A stretch of DNA of 58,715 nucleotides, taken from NCBI GenBank assembly GCA_015066445.1, contig SVOK01000009.1, positions 1 through 58,715 of the forward strand, read 5' to 3'. The notes below the pieces were generated by a model. It was given only the letters and a program-made list of their open reading frames with translations, was not told the origin of the DNA and did no database searches. The translations under genes and the position numbers were made by a program. Source of the DNA: Oscillospiraceae bacterium (GTDB lineage Bacteria > Bacillota > Clostridia > Oscillospirales > Acutalibacteraceae). Position 1 is the stretch's first letter. Each line of letters begins with the position of its first letter. This document shows positions 7,691 to 16,816 of the stretch, in pieces.

Positions 7691-9049
7691 TTACTGTGTT
7701 GTATCCGCTTGAGAAAAGGTAATCTCACAGCCTATGTTTTGCTGGCAGGCGGTAAGCCCCTCAGCTACGATAGCCTTTGTTCTTTCAAAGCTTTTTGCAG
7801 CCTTGTTTGCGGCTGTGGTATCTAATCCGTATTTTGTGTTGCCCCATTCGGCAGACTCTAAAGGATAGATAGTATACTGATAACCGCTTCCTCCACGGTA
7901 TTTATTAACCCAAGTGGGTATAATATTAATTTTTTGAAGAGTTACCTCGTCACCCTTTTTGCAAAGAGTGTAGGTAAAGAGCATACCGTCCTCAGTATGG
8001 CCCGAGGGACAGCTATCCATAAGCTCCTGACGCTGATTAGAAACTGCATTTCCTGTTGAATAAAGGCAAACGGTTGTGTTCTGCCCGTCCTCAGAATGAA
8101 TAAGCTCCACAGGTTCAATAACGTGAGGGTGGCTTCCTATTATTATATCCACGCCAAGGTTTGAAAGCTTCTGGGCAATTGATTTTTGCCAGGTGTTTGC
8201 CTGTAATTTATACTCATTGCCCCAGTGCATATAAAATACTATGAATTCTGCGCCGTTTTCTTTCATACTTTTTATTGTATTCTCAGTATCGCTATAAAAT
8301 TCATTAATTCTTTTATAAGAAAAGCTGGAAATCAAATTATTGGCTTCTGATGAAATAATCGAGCCATTCAAATACTTTCTTCCTGCCTGCGCATTTTCGG
8401 GGTCGCTTTCATAGGTATAATTTGCCATTCCGATTTTTATACCGTTTATTTCCTTAACGGTGTAAATTGGGTCTGTCTCAGCTTCTCTTGTGCCAATAAA
8501 TTCAATTCCCTTTTGCTTTAGCACCTGTGCAGTTCTTTTAAGTCCGAAAAGGCCTGTATCGTAGCTATGATTATTAGCGGTTAAAAGAAAATTCAGTCCC
8601 GAGTCTTTTATCACATCTGCAAGGCTGTCAGGCGTATTAAAAGCAGGATAACCGCTGAATTTACCCGACTCTGTTCCGCCAAAGGTGACCTCTAAATTGG
8701 CGACCGCTAAATCGGCGCTCTTGAAATAAGGTGAGCATTCCTTGAAAAATGCGCTGAAATCATAATCGCCCGTGCCTTTAACATAAGCGCCGTCAAGCTG
8801 TGTGCTGTGCACCATAATATCGCCTGTGGAAAGCACCGTTGCAAAGCTTTCCTTTATTTCAGGGGCTTTACTTTCCTCAGTAAAAGAGGAATTCTTATCC
8901 GAAGATGTATCTTTAGGCTCGTTCTTTACTATAGAACTGATAACGAACGAAAACAGCGCGATTATTCCTGCCAACAAAACACAACAGCAGGATAAAAATA
9001 TTCTGCGGCGGATAATAGCCTTTTGACGTCTTGTTCTTTGTTTTGCCAT
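7691..9049 (-). CDS. CapA-family membrane-anchored putative metallophosphatase
   Basis: 452 residues: a basic N-terminus (residues 1-16), one membrane segment (about 17-41), a short Ser/Lys-rich linker, then a PGA_cap (CapA/YwtB) domain from about 66. Family motifs visible are LSTGDIMVH, ADLAVANLEVTFGG, LLTANNHSYD, MHWGNEY and IIGSHPHVIEPVE, with the histidines and aspartates expected for a metallophosphoesterase-like fold. Homologues take part in poly-gamma-glutamate capsule synthesis, but many stand-alone copies in Clostridia have no known substrate. No capB or capC partner lies nearby, so a capsule role is unsupported. RBS AAGGAAG precedes the ATG. Confidence 0.85.
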   Translation of the reverse strand: MAKQRTRRQKAIIRRRIFLSCCCVLLAGIIALFSFVISSIVKNEPKDTSSDKNSSFTEESKAPEIKESFATVLSTGDIMVHSTQLDGAYVKGTGDYDFSAFFKECSPYFKSADLAVANLEVTFGGTESGKFSGYPAFNTPDSLADVIKDSGLNFLLTANNHSYDTGLFGLKRTAQVLKQKGIEFIGTREAETDPIYTVKEINGIKIGMANYTYESDPENAQAGRKYLNGSIISSEANNLISSFSYKRINEFYSDTENTIKSMKENGAEFIVFYMHWGNEYKLQANTWQKSIAQKLSNLGVDIIIGSHPHVIEPVELIHSEDGQNTTVCLYSTGNAVSNQRQELMDSCPSGHTEDGMLFTYTLCKKGDEVTLQKINIIPTWVNKYRGGSGYQYTIYPLESAEWGNTKYGLDTTAANKAAKSFERTKAIVAEGLTACQQNIGCEITFSQADTTQ

Positions 9050-9062
9050 TTTAAAACTTCCT

Positions 9063-9788
9063 TTATATAAATATGCAAAGTATTATTGGGAGCAAAATTG
9101 CGGGCAGATAATTCATAACCTTGATTTTAGTTATTCCCAGCATATTAAAGCTTAATGCAATAATAAGCGCTGAGCCTATTACCGACATCTGGGTTACTGC
9201 ATTATCTGTAAGCACAGGGGAAACAAACGCCGCTAAAAGGGTAAGTCCGCCTTCTATCAGAAGGACTGGTATTGCGGCGAATAAAACTCCCACGCCAAAG
9301 GTGGAGGTGAGTGCAATGGTTGAAACTGCATCTATAACCGTTTTTGAATAAAGGGTTGAATTATCACCATTTATACCGCTGTCAATAGAGCCGACAACCG
9401 TCATAGCTCCAACACAGAAAAGAAGTGTTGCGGTAACAAAGCCCTCTGCAAAATGGCTATCCCCTTTGCCGAGCTTTTTTTGAAGCCTTGCACCAAAACG
9501 GTTTATACCACCGTCAAAATCAATAAGCTCGCCCAAAATAGAGCCTAAAGCGAAAGAAATTATTATTACAATTATATTAGCGCCTTCTTCAAAAAGCCCT
9601 GTAATACCTATGTACATTACGCAAAACGCCATACCATACATCAAAGTATTTTTTACCCTTTCGGGTATTCCTTTTTTTAAAAGCAGTCCCACAAGCCCCG
9701 CTATAATTACAACCAAGAAATTAACTACCGCTCCGCTAAAGAGTATTTTACCAACAGCAGTATCACCTATTTCCTTTAAAAAATCCAT
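9063..9788 (-). CDS. DUF554 family membrane protein
   Basis: About 241 residues with roughly seven hydrophobic segments. The conserved DUF554 core is visible: LGSILGELIDFD, FVTATLLFCVGAMTVVGSIDSGI and STFGVGVLFAAIPVLLIEGGLT. The family is widespread in Firmicutes (YdfK/YqgA-like); its function is unknown and a transport role is only assumed. I place the start at ATG 9788, which has AGGTG six bases upstream. An upstream in-frame GTG at 9797 overlaps that ribosome binding site. It ends 14 bases before the CapA-like gene and is probably cotranscribed. Confidence 0.85.
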   Translation of the reverse strand: MDFLKEIGDTAVGKILFSGAVVNFLVVIIAGLVGLLLKKGIPERVKNTLMYGMAFCVMYIGITGLFEEGANIIVIIISFALGSILGELIDFDGGINRFGARLQKKLGKGDSHFAEGFVTATLLFCVGAMTVVGSIDSGINGDNSTLYSKTVIDAVSTIALTSTFGVGVLFAAIPVLLIEGGLTLLAAFVSPVLTDNAVTQMSVIGSALIIALSFNMLGITKIKVMNYLPAILLPIILCIFI

Positions 9789-9853
9789 ATTTTTCACCTA
9801 TATAAATATATACCAAATCGCAATAAAAATCAATATTTTATTCGCATAAATAG

Positions 9854-9882
9854 TTGCCATTCAAACTTGTGCGTGATATAAT
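9854..9882 (+). promoter_or_regulatory. Promoter of the small lipoprotein gene
   Basis: -35 TTGCCA (9854-9859), a 17-base spacer and a perfect -10 TATAAT (9877-9882). The expected start is near 9889, leaving a leader of about 27 nt with ribosome binding site AAAGGAG. Confidence 0.65.
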
Positions 9883-9915
9883 AATGAAAAAGATTTCAAA
9901 AAGGAGACAATAACA

Positions 9916-10335
9916 ATGCTAAAGTCTATAAAGCATATATCCCTCATAATGATATCTGTGGCTTTAATTTTGCTATCGGGCTGTTCGGGCGGCATTAAAG
10001 GCGATGAGGCAAAGGCGCATATCAACAAATTTTTAGAAGCAGTGGAAGCAGGTGATTACGAGCTTGCCGAAAGCTATCTGCACCCAGAAAGACCCGCAGA
10101 TCTGCAAATCTTTTTTGAAGCGCTCAAAGCCGAAGAAGCAATAGACTTCTCTTTGGGTACAGAAATCGTAAAATACACAGGTTTTTCCTCTTCTTATTAT
10201 GATTCAACCGTTAACGGCTCGGCTTACGAACTTGAATTTGATGCTGAAATAGGCAAAAGGGAAGTTGAAATTGAAATAGAAATTGTAAGTAACGATAACG
10301 GTTACGGTATTTACAACTTTGATATTGATACTTAA
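9916..10335 (+). CDS. Small lipoprotein, unknown function
   Basis: 139 residues. The signal sequence ends in lipobox LLSGC, giving lipidation at Cys23, so the protein is expected on the outer face of the membrane. The mature part is acidic. It begins with a helix-rich stretch AHINKFLEAVEAGDYELAESYLHP, the pattern seen at the start of NTF2-like/DUF4878-type domains, followed by alternating beta-like segments. I cannot name a family securely. RBS AAAGGAG precedes the ATG. It is apparently monocistronic, separated from the esterase by 65 bases that contain a second ribosome binding site. Confidence 0.75.
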   Translation: MLKSIKHISLIMISVALILLSGCSGGIKGDEAKAHINKFLEAVEAGDYELAESYLHPERPADLQIFFEALKAEEAIDFSLGTEIVKYTGFSSSYYDSTVNGSAYELEFDAEIGKREVEIEIEIVSNDNGYGIYNFDIDT

Positions 10336-10400
10336 ATTCATTTGTACCCAATAATACTTTTATTCATTGGTGTAAAAATTTAATTAAAGGAGTTTTAAAT

Positions 10401-11429
10401 ATGCTCAAAAACCTATTAAACGAACGTGGTGTGCCAAAGCTGCTTTCGAAAGACGAAATGCTTCATATTATGCAGAATGAGGTTTACGGTTTTTTGCCGC
10501 CAAGCCCTCAAAACCTGCATTTTGAAACAGAGGAAAATATTATCCTGAATTTTTGCGCAGGAAATGCAGTTTGCCATAAAGTTATCGCAAGCGGACTTAT
10601 AAACGGTAGAGAATTCTCCTTCCCCTTTTATGCCACTCTACCTACCGACGGTAAAAAGCATCCGTTTTTTGTTCATATAAATTTTGGAGCAGAGGTGCCG
10701 CACAGATATCAGCCTACAGAGGAGCTTGTTGACAACGGTTTTGCCGTTTTATCCTTCTGTCATAATGATATAACACGTGATAACGCCGATTTTACTGATG
10801 GTTTGGCCGGCGTGCTTTATCCTGACGGCAAACGCAATCCCACAGATGCAGGAAAAATAGCAATGTGGGCTTGGGCGGCAATGCGTGTTCTTGACTTTGC
10901 AGAAACAAAAAGTGATATTTTGGACCTTAGCACCGCTACTGTTGTCGGTCATTCAAGACTTGGAAAAACCGCTCTTTACACCGCTGCCTTGGACGGGCGT
11001 TTTAAGTTTGCTTATTCTAATGATTCGGGCTGTTCGGGAGCGGCTATAACCCGAAATAAGCAGGGTGAAACCGTGAAAGTTATAACCGATGTTTTCCCCT
11101 ACTGGTTTTGTGAAAACTATAAAAAATATGCTGACAATGAGCATAATATGCCCTTTGACCAGCATTTTCTTGTTGCTTCAATAGCACCGAGATATGTGCT
11201 TATTGGCAGTGCTTCTGAGGATATCTGGGCTGACCCCGATTCAGAATTCATTTGCTGTGTTGCGGCAAGCCCTGCCTTTAAAAACAGCTTTAAATGCGAA
11301 GACCGTTTGCCCCTGATTGACGATAAATTCTTTGAGGGCGACATTGGCTACCATTTAAGAAAAGGCTCTCATTATTTAAGCCGGCTCGACTGGCAAAGGC
11401 TGATAGAATTTATAAAGCTTAAAAAATAA
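10401..11429 (+). CDS. CE15-like glucuronoyl esterase family hydrolase
   Basis: 342-residue alpha/beta hydrolase. The nucleophile elbow is VVGHSRLGKTAL (Ser185), the G-x-S-R-x-GK form found in family CE15 and related acetylxylan esterases. The SNDSGCSGAAITR segment and the C-terminal KGSHYLSRLDWQRLIEF (His324, probable catalytic His) also match. Characterised CE15 enzymes cleave ester links between glucuronoxylan and lignin. There is no signal peptide, so the protein should be cytoplasmic, whereas characterised CE15 enzymes are mostly exported; an imported oligosaccharide ester is the likelier substrate (inference). RBS AAAGGAG precedes the ATG. No xylanase or transporter lies beside it. Confidence 0.75.
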   Translation: MLKNLLNERGVPKLLSKDEMLHIMQNEVYGFLPPSPQNLHFETEENIILNFCAGNAVCHKVIASGLINGREFSFPFYATLPTDGKKHPFFVHINFGAEVPHRYQPTEELVDNGFAVLSFCHNDITRDNADFTDGLAGVLYPDGKRNPTDAGKIAMWAWAAMRVLDFAETKSDILDLSTATVVGHSRLGKTALYTAALDGRFKFAYSNDSGCSGAAITRNKQGETVKVITDVFPYWFCENYKKYADNEHNMPFDQHFLVASIAPRYVLIGSASEDIWADPDSEFICCVAASPAFKNSFKCEDRLPLIDDKFFEGDIGYHLRKGSHYLSRLDWQRLIEFIKLKK

Positions 11430-11445
11430 TACTTTAATAAAGCTT

Positions 11446-11479
11446 AAAGTCGCAACCACTATATAGTGGTTGCGACTTT
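11446..11479. terminator. Bidirectional terminator, 34-bp perfect palindrome
   Basis: AAAGTCGCAACCACTAT followed at once by its reverse complement, then a T run. It lies between the converging esterase gene and the DUF2344 gene and should stop both. Confidence 0.85.
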
Positions 11480-11480
11480 T

Positions 11481-12125
11481 TTACTCAAATATTTTTTTGT
11501 TCTTATCAAGAATTGCTGTTCTTGTTACCGAATAGAACAGCTCCTCGGTTTCGGTCTGAGCAAAGAAGGTATCCATAACAAGGCTTGGGTTTAAATTGTC
11601 CTCATTACCTGCGGTAAGGCAAAGCACAAGCTTATCATTTTGGAAGCTGAAGCTGGCGATTTTGGGGATAATATCAATTTCCTTAATCTTGCCTTTTTTA
11701 CCCTTTTTTTCACAGATAATACTGTCTCTGTTTAAAAATTCGGTTAGTTTTTCTTTAATAGCCGATATATTATCACCGAAATCAAGCACAAATTCAGCAA
11801 AAGCAATATCCTTCATAGGCATTTTAGGTTCTGCCACACGAACAAATTCAATATCAGGTGGGCTTACTCTTTTAAGTGCTTCGAGACAGGCTTCATTACT
11901 GTACTCATCATCATTAAGACGAATTTCGAGAATTTCGTACATTCCCTCAAAGCCCAAAGAAAGAGGCAAAGCAAAGTTCATATAAATATGCTGATTAAAG
12001 CCCTCAGTATACCAGACGGGAATTTGGGACTTTGTTATAAGGCGTGACATAAATCTTGTCATATCAAGGTGGGATATAAACTTCATTCTGCCAAGCTTTT
12101 TAAAAAATACTCTAACGGTTTTCAA
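11481..12125 (-). CDS. TIGR03936 family protein (DUF2344), radical-SAM partner
   Basis: About 214 residues. The opening KTVRVFFKKLGRMKFISHLDMTRFMSR is the hallmark of the TIGR03936/DUF2344 family. This family is almost always encoded directly after, or fused to, a TIGR03960 radical SAM protein, as here. A role with that enzyme in RNA or protein modification is suspected, but no reaction is established. I choose the TTG at 12125 because GGGAGG lies nine bases upstream; an in-frame ATG at 12167 has no ribosome binding site and would extend deep into the upstream gene. The TTG start overlaps the upstream stop codon region by 14 bases, so translation is probably coupled. Confidence 0.8.
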   Translation of the reverse strand: MKTVRVFFKKLGRMKFISHLDMTRFMSRLITKSQIPVWYTEGFNQHIYMNFALPLSLGFEGMYEILEIRLNDDEYSNEACLEALKRVSPPDIEFVRVAEPKMPMKDIAFAEFVLDFGDNISAIKEKLTEFLNRDSIICEKKGKKGKIKEIDIIPKIASFSFQNDKLVLCLTAGNEDNLNPSLVMDTFFAQTETEELFYSVTRTAILDKNKKIFE

Positions 12126-13956
12126 AGCATACACCCTCCCCATAGCAATTGGCGCCGCAGCCTGCACATTTTTCCCTGCAGTTAGGTGTTGTTTGCTCGC
12201 TGTGAGCCAACTTGCTCTCTTTTATAAGAAAGCTTTTTGTAACAGCATAATCAAGATGATCCCACGGATTAATTTCGCTGTACTCTCGCTTTCTATTAGC
12301 ATAAAATTCAGGTGAAATACCGCAGCTTTCAAATGCGGCAAGCCATTTTTCCAAATTAAAACACTCGGTCCAGCTGTCAAACCTGCAACCGCTTAAAAAC
12401 GCTTTTTCAATAACAGCACCGAGTCTTCTGTCACCACGTGCTAAAACGCCCTCTAAAAAGCTTGTTGAGGAATCGTGATAGCTGAGAGAAATTTTGCGTG
12501 TTGTGATACAGCTTTTTAAATACTCCTGTCTGCGGCGAATTTCCTCTTCGGTAATCTGAGGCTCGAATTGGAAAGGAGTAAAGGGCTTTGGCACAAAGGT
12601 TGAAACGCTGATGGATACCGAAACCGACTTACCCTTTGGTTTATTGGGCATACTGTAATATGTGTCAACTATCTTTTGACCCAAATCGGCAATACCCTTC
12701 AAGTCCTCATCGGTTTCTGTGGGAAGACCCAACATAAAATAAAGCTTAACAGCAGTATAACCGCCTGCAAATGCCATTTTGCAGGTGTTTATTATTTCGT
12801 CCTCTGTTACATTTTTATTTATAACATCACGAAGTCTTTGTGTGCCTGCCTCAGGCGCAAAGGTAAGACCGCTTTTTCTTACGTGATTAATTTTTTCCAG
12901 AAGTTCCTCAGAAAAATTATCAATTCTAAGTGACGGCAATGCCATACTTACGTGGCTTTTCTCGGTCCAGTCCAGCATTTTGGATAATAACGGCTCAATT
13001 TCACGGTAATCACTGGTACTGAGTGAAGAAAGGGAAATTTCGTCATATCCTGTGTTTTCGCAAAGGCACTTAGCCTGACGGTTTACCGTTTCAGCGCTTT
13101 TTTCTCTTACAGGGCGATAAATAAAACCTGCCTGACAGAAACGGCAACCTCTTATACAGCCACGGAAAACCTCCTCAACAACACGGTCATGCACTATTTC
13201 AATAAAGGGCACAACAAAGCTATCGGGATAATATACCTTATCGAGATTCTTAATAATGCGCTTTTTAACCGACTTCGGGGTATCGCCCTTGGCACTGAGA
13301 GAAGCTATTGTGCCATCAGGATTATATTCCAAATCATAAAGCGAGGGCACATAAACACCCTCAATTTTAGCGGCGGCTTTCAAAAACTCTTCCTTGCTGC
13401 TGCCCTTTTTCTTGTGCTCCTTATAAAGGTCGATAACCTCTAAATCAACCTCTTCGCCCTCGCCCAAGAAGAAAATGTCAACAAAATCTGCTAACGGCTC
13501 AGGGTTACAGGCACAGGGACCGCCTGCCACCACTAAAGGACTTAACTCCTTGCGGTCCTTTGACTTTAGCGGAACGCCTGCAAGATCTAACATATTAAGC
13601 ACATTAGTGTAAGCCATCTCATACTGCAAGGTAAAGCCTATAAAATCAAAATCCTTTATGGGGTCGCGGCTTTCAAGCGCAAAGAGCGGAAGCTTTTCAC
13701 GGCGCATAACCTCTTCAAAATCGGTCCAGGGAGCAAAAACACGCTCGCACCAGATATCCTCACGTGAATTAAACTGAGAATAAAGTATTTTCATTCCCAG
13801 ATGCGACATTCCTATTTCATAAGTGTCAGGAAAACAAAACGCAAAACGAACGTCAACCTTTTGCTTGTCCTTGATAACGCTGTTTATCTCTCCGCCCGAG
13901 TAACGTCCCGGCTTTTGGACAGAGAGCAGCAATGCTTCAAATTTTTTAGTATCCAT
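12112..13956 (-). CDS. TIGR03960 family B12-binding-type radical SAM protein
   Basis: 614 residues. The N-terminal half has a B12-binding-like (Rossmann) region (FCFPDTYEIGMSHLGMKILY; VVAGGPCACNPEPLADFVD; FFLGEGEE). The radical SAM domain follows, with cluster motif RGCIRGCRFC giving Cys267, Cys271 and Cys274, then SLSTSDY and FAPEAGTQRLR. The C-terminus carries extra cysteines (CREKCAGCGANCYGEGVC) that could bind a second metal centre. The family pairs with DUF2344; its substrate is not established. RBS AAAGGAA precedes the ATG. It is the first gene of a two-gene unit. Confidence 0.88.
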   Translation of the reverse strand: MDTKKFEALLLSVQKPGRYSGGEINSVIKDKQKVDVRFAFCFPDTYEIGMSHLGMKILYSQFNSREDIWCERVFAPWTDFEEVMRREKLPLFALESRDPIKDFDFIGFTLQYEMAYTNVLNMLDLAGVPLKSKDRKELSPLVVAGGPCACNPEPLADFVDIFFLGEGEEVDLEVIDLYKEHKKKGSSKEEFLKAAAKIEGVYVPSLYDLEYNPDGTIASLSAKGDTPKSVKKRIIKNLDKVYYPDSFVVPFIEIVHDRVVEEVFRGCIRGCRFCQAGFIYRPVREKSAETVNRQAKCLCENTGYDEISLSSLSTSDYREIEPLLSKMLDWTEKSHVSMALPSLRIDNFSEELLEKINHVRKSGLTFAPEAGTQRLRDVINKNVTEDEIINTCKMAFAGGYTAVKLYFMLGLPTETDEDLKGIADLGQKIVDTYYSMPNKPKGKSVSVSISVSTFVPKPFTPFQFEPQITEEEIRRRQEYLKSCITTRKISLSYHDSSTSFLEGVLARGDRRLGAVIEKAFLSGCRFDSWTECFNLEKWLAAFESCGISPEFYANRKREYSEINPWDHLDYAVTKSFLIKESKLAHSEQTTPNCREKCAGCGANCYGEGVCFENR

Positions 13957-14016
13957 TTTAAAATTCCTTTAATTTCAAATTTATTCTATTTTACAATAAT
14001 TCCGCAAATCTTTCAA

Positions 14017-14622
14017 CTACTTATTTAAAAGGCTCATCACAAAAAGATAAATTCCAACAATAAAAAGTGAAAGATTAAACTTATGCTTTACAGTTAAAAC
14101 AATTGCCGCCGCTATTACTGCTAAAGCTATAATTAAAGTAACTATTTTAAGTGCTACGGCGGCTTTATCGGGACCCTTGCGTTTTGCAATTAATGATTTC
14201 AGGACTGTTCCGCCGTCAAGACCGTTTACGGGTAGCGAATTAAAAGCTCCGACAATTAAATTTAATAATCCGTAATAAAGAGTGAGCTCATTTTTAAATG
14301 CAAGATAATTAAAGTAAAACACAAAAAACAGCAAGAAATTAACTATTGGTCCGCAAACTGCTATTGCGATATCATTTTTATACCGTTTAGTCATGGGGCT
14401 TGTAATCTGCACACTTGCAGGAATAAGCTTAATTCTTTTTGGTGTACACTCCAGCACCCACATTGCAAAAAGATGGCCTATTTCGTGAACAAAAATTGAA
14501 AAAAGGGTTGGAAGCACCATACCTGTGCGGTCGGTGGCGAGCATAACCGTTATAACCGCCGCAAACAAAAAGGAAACATAAATTTCAGTTCCAAAAAGCT
14601 TAAATTTCATTAGCGCCACCAT
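14017..14622 (-). CDS. M50-family (site-2-protease-like) membrane metalloprotease
   Basis: About 201 residues, mostly membrane segments. Zinc motif VHEIGHLFAM (HExxH) lies near residue 45, and the second family motif NSLPVNGLDGG (usually NxxPxxxLDGG) near 133. This is the compact SpoIVFB-type architecture that cuts substrates within the membrane. In sporulating bacteria SpoIVFB activates sigma-K, but the position beside a small unknown membrane protein does not prove that role. The start is uncertain: ATG 14622 has GAGGT eight bases upstream, while ATG 14610 overlaps the stop of the upstream gene and has GGTGG. Confidence 0.82.
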   Translation of the reverse strand: MVALMKFKLFGTEIYVSFLFAAVITVMLATDRTGMVLPTLFSIFVHEIGHLFAMWVLECTPKRIKLIPASVQITSPMTKRYKNDIAIAVCGPIVNFLLFFVFYFNYLAFKNELTLYYGLLNLIVGAFNSLPVNGLDGGTVLKSLIAKRKGPDKAAVALKIVTLIIALAVIAAAIVLTVKHKFNLSLFIVGIYLFVMSLLNK

Positions 14623-14821
14623 CTTTCAGAACCTCTGTAATATCGGTTTCATTTTGAATATTTGTGTTATACCATTTCAAAAGCTCTGAATAAGTATCCT
14701 TAAAGAAAAATTTTGTTACCAAAACAGACAGCAGAATTATCGCCACGCATACCAGCTGTGTTACAGTTATATGTATCCATTTGGAGCTTTTTTCGTGGAT
14801 ATTAGCTTCATTCTCATTCAT
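14600..14821 (-). CDS. Small single-span membrane protein
   Basis: 73 residues: a polar, acidic N-terminus (NENEANIHEKSSKW), one hydrophobic segment (HITVTQLVCVAIILLSVLVTKFFF), then an acidic tail. It has a strong ribosome binding site AAGGAG. The 3' end overlaps the start of the M50 protease gene, so the two are translationally linked; it may be a partner or regulator of the protease. I recognise no family. In SpoIVFB systems a small membrane partner (SpoIVFA) exists, but no sequence resemblance was seen. Confidence 0.65.
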   Translation of the reverse strand: MNENEANIHEKSSKWIHITVTQLVCVAIILLSVLVTKFFFKDTYSELLKWYNTNIQNETDITEVLKDGGANEI

Positions 14822-14834
14822 AGCAGAAATCTCC

Positions 14835-14863
14835 TTGTACTCGAATTAGAATTATGGTATAAT
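14835..14863 (+). promoter_or_regulatory. Promoter of the YgiQ-type gene
   Basis: -35 TTGTAC (14835-14840), a 17-base spacer and -10 TATAAT (14858-14863) in the divergent gap, giving a leader of about 63 nt before ATG 14933. Confidence 0.5.
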
Positions 14864-14932
14864 TACTTGACAAAATACTTTCTTAATATATTTCACACTC
14901 TAATAAAATATATTATTTTTTAGGATGATATT

Positions 14933-16795
14933 ATGCCTTTTTTACCTATAACCAAAAAAGAGATGCTATCTTTTGGCTGGAATGAAGCCGATTTTATAAT
15001 TGTTACGGGTGACGCTTATGTTGACCACCCGAGCTTTGGCACTGCCATAATCTCACGTGTACTTGAAGCCGAGGGCTTTAAGGTCTGCATTATTCCGCAA
15101 CCCAAATCTGATGAGGATTATAAGCGTTTCGGCCAGCCGAGACTTGCGTTTTTAGTCAACAGTGGAAATATTGACTCTATGGTAGCGCATTACACTGCCG
15201 CCAAAAAGCGCCGCAGTGACGACGCTTATACACCGGGAGGAAAAGCAGGAGCCCGACCCGACAGAGCGGTTACGGTTTACTGCCAAAAGCTTCGCTCGAT
15301 TTACGGAGACATACCGATAGCCATTGGCGGAATTGAAGCCTCACTTCGCCGTTTTGCGCATTATGACTATTGGTCTGACAGTGTTCGCCCATCGGTACTT
15401 TTTGAATCAGGCGCAGATATACTTATGTTCGGTATGGGCGAAAAGCACATTGCCGAAATTGCTCACAGATTAGACCGAGGTGAGAGCATAAAATCACTCA
15501 CCGATATAAAAGGCACCTGCTATGCTGTTAACAGTGATGAATTCAAGCCTATAAACGGAGCGGTGGAATGTCCCTCCTTTGAGCTGGTTTCTGCAAACAG
15601 CGAAAAATCAAAACAGCAATATGCCATCTCCTGCAAAATACAACAGCAGGAGCAGGACGCCATAAGAGGAAAAACAATTATCCAAAAACACGCAAAGCAG
15701 ATTTTGGTGCAAAATCCGCCAATGCCGCCGCTTACCACCGAGGAAATGGACAGGGTTTATTCTCTTCCCTTTATGAGAGACTATCACCCAAGCTATGAGT
15801 CTCTCGGAGGAGTGCCGGGTATTAAAGAGGTTAAATTCTCAATTATCCACAACCGTGGTTGTTACGGCGCCTGCAATTTCTGTTCCCTTGCCTATCACCA
15901 AGGAAGACAGATAGCTGTAAGAAGTCACGAGTCAGTAATTGAAGAAGCGAAGAAAATAACCGCAATGCCTGATTTCAAGGGTTATATACACGATGTTGGC
16001 GGACCTACCGCAAACTTCAGAGCCACCTCCTGCGAGGGTCAGCTTAAAAAGGGTCTTTGCAAGGATAAAAAGTGCTTGGCGCCCGAAATGTGCCCCGCAG
16101 TTAAGGTTTCACACGAGGATTATTTAAAGCTTTTGAGAGAGCTTCGAGGGCTGCCAAAGGTTAAAAAGGTGTTTATCCGCTCAGGAATCCGTTTCGATTA
16201 TCTGATAGCCGACACCGACGAGGAATTTTTCAAGGAACTTATAAACTACCACGTTAGCGGCCAGCTGAAGGTTGCTCCAGAGCATTGCTCGGATAATGTG
16301 CTTAAATATATGGGCAAGCCCTCATTTTCGGTTTATAACAGATTTAAAAAGAGATTTTATGAGCTTACTAAGGCGGCAGGCAAGAAACAGTATTTAGTGC
16401 CGTATCTTATGTCATCACACCCAGGTAGCACAATAAAGGACGCTATTGAGCTGTCTTTGTTTTTAAAGCGTAACAATCTCCACCCCGAACAGGTGCAGGA
16501 TTTTTACCCAACACCCGGTACAGTTTCAACCTGTATGTTTTACACAGAGCTCGACCCGATTACAATGCAAAAGGTTTATGTTCCCAAAACCGCTGCAGAA
16601 AAGGCACAGCAAAGAGCACTCTTGCAGTATTTCAAGCCCGAAAACAGGCTGACAGTTTTATCCGCACTTAAAAAAGCAGGCAGATTTGACCTTATCGGCA
16701 CAGGAAAGGACTGCCTTGTGGCCCCCGAAAGAGGAGCACCTCAGCCACAAAAGAAGAAAAAAACCATCAGAAATGTGCATAAAAAGAAAAAATAG
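14933..16795 (+). CDS. YgiQ-type radical SAM protein
   Basis: 620 residues. It matches the YgiQ/UPF0313 family along its length: N-terminal region ([57 protein letters not shown]) and a radical SAM core with [11 protein letters not shown] giving Cys310, Cys314 and Cys317. Conserved [33 protein letters not shown] and [16 protein letters not shown] follow. The C-terminus ends in a lysine-rich tail ([17 protein letters not shown]) that could bind nucleic acid. The family's reaction is unknown. It is transcribed alone from a divergent promoter and closed by a terminator immediately after its stop codon. Confidence 0.9.
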   Translation: MPFLPITKKEMLSFGWNEADFIIVTGDAYVDHPSFGTAIISRVLEAEGFKVCIIPQPKSDEDYKRFGQPRLAFLVNSGNIDSMVAHYTAAKKRRSDDAYTPGGKAGARPDRAVTVYCQKLRSIYGDIPIAIGGIEASLRRFAHYDYWSDSVRPSVLFESGADILMFGMGEKHIAEIAHRLDRGESIKSLTDIKGTCYAVNSDEFKPINGAVECPSFELVSANSEKSKQQYAISCKIQQQEQDAIRGKTIIQKHAKQILVQNPPMPPLTTEEMDRVYSLPFMRDYHPSYESLGGVPGIKEVKFSIIHNRGCYGACNFCSLAYHQGRQIAVRSHESVIEEAKKITAMPDFKGYIHDVGGPTANFRATSCEGQLKKGLCKDKKCLAPEMCPAVKVSHEDYLKLLRELRGLPKVKKVFIRSGIRFDYLIADTDEEFFKELINYHVSGQLKVAPEHCSDNVLKYMGKPSFSVYNRFKKRFYELTKAAGKKQYLVPYLMSSHPGSTIKDAIELSLFLKRNNLHPEQVQDFYPTPGTVSTCMFYTELDPITMQKVYVPKTAAEKAQQRALLQYFKPENRLTVLSALKKAGRFDLIGTGKDCLVAPERGAPQPQKKKKTIRNVHKKKK

Positions 16796-16816
16796 AGAGC
16801 AATGCTCTCTATTTTT
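16788..16816. terminator. Bidirectional terminator between ygiQ-type gene and pnuC
   Basis: AAATAGAGAGC (16790-16800), loop AAT and GCTCTCTATTT (16804-16814), with A-rich sequence before and T7 after. It serves both converging genes. Confidence 0.85.
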
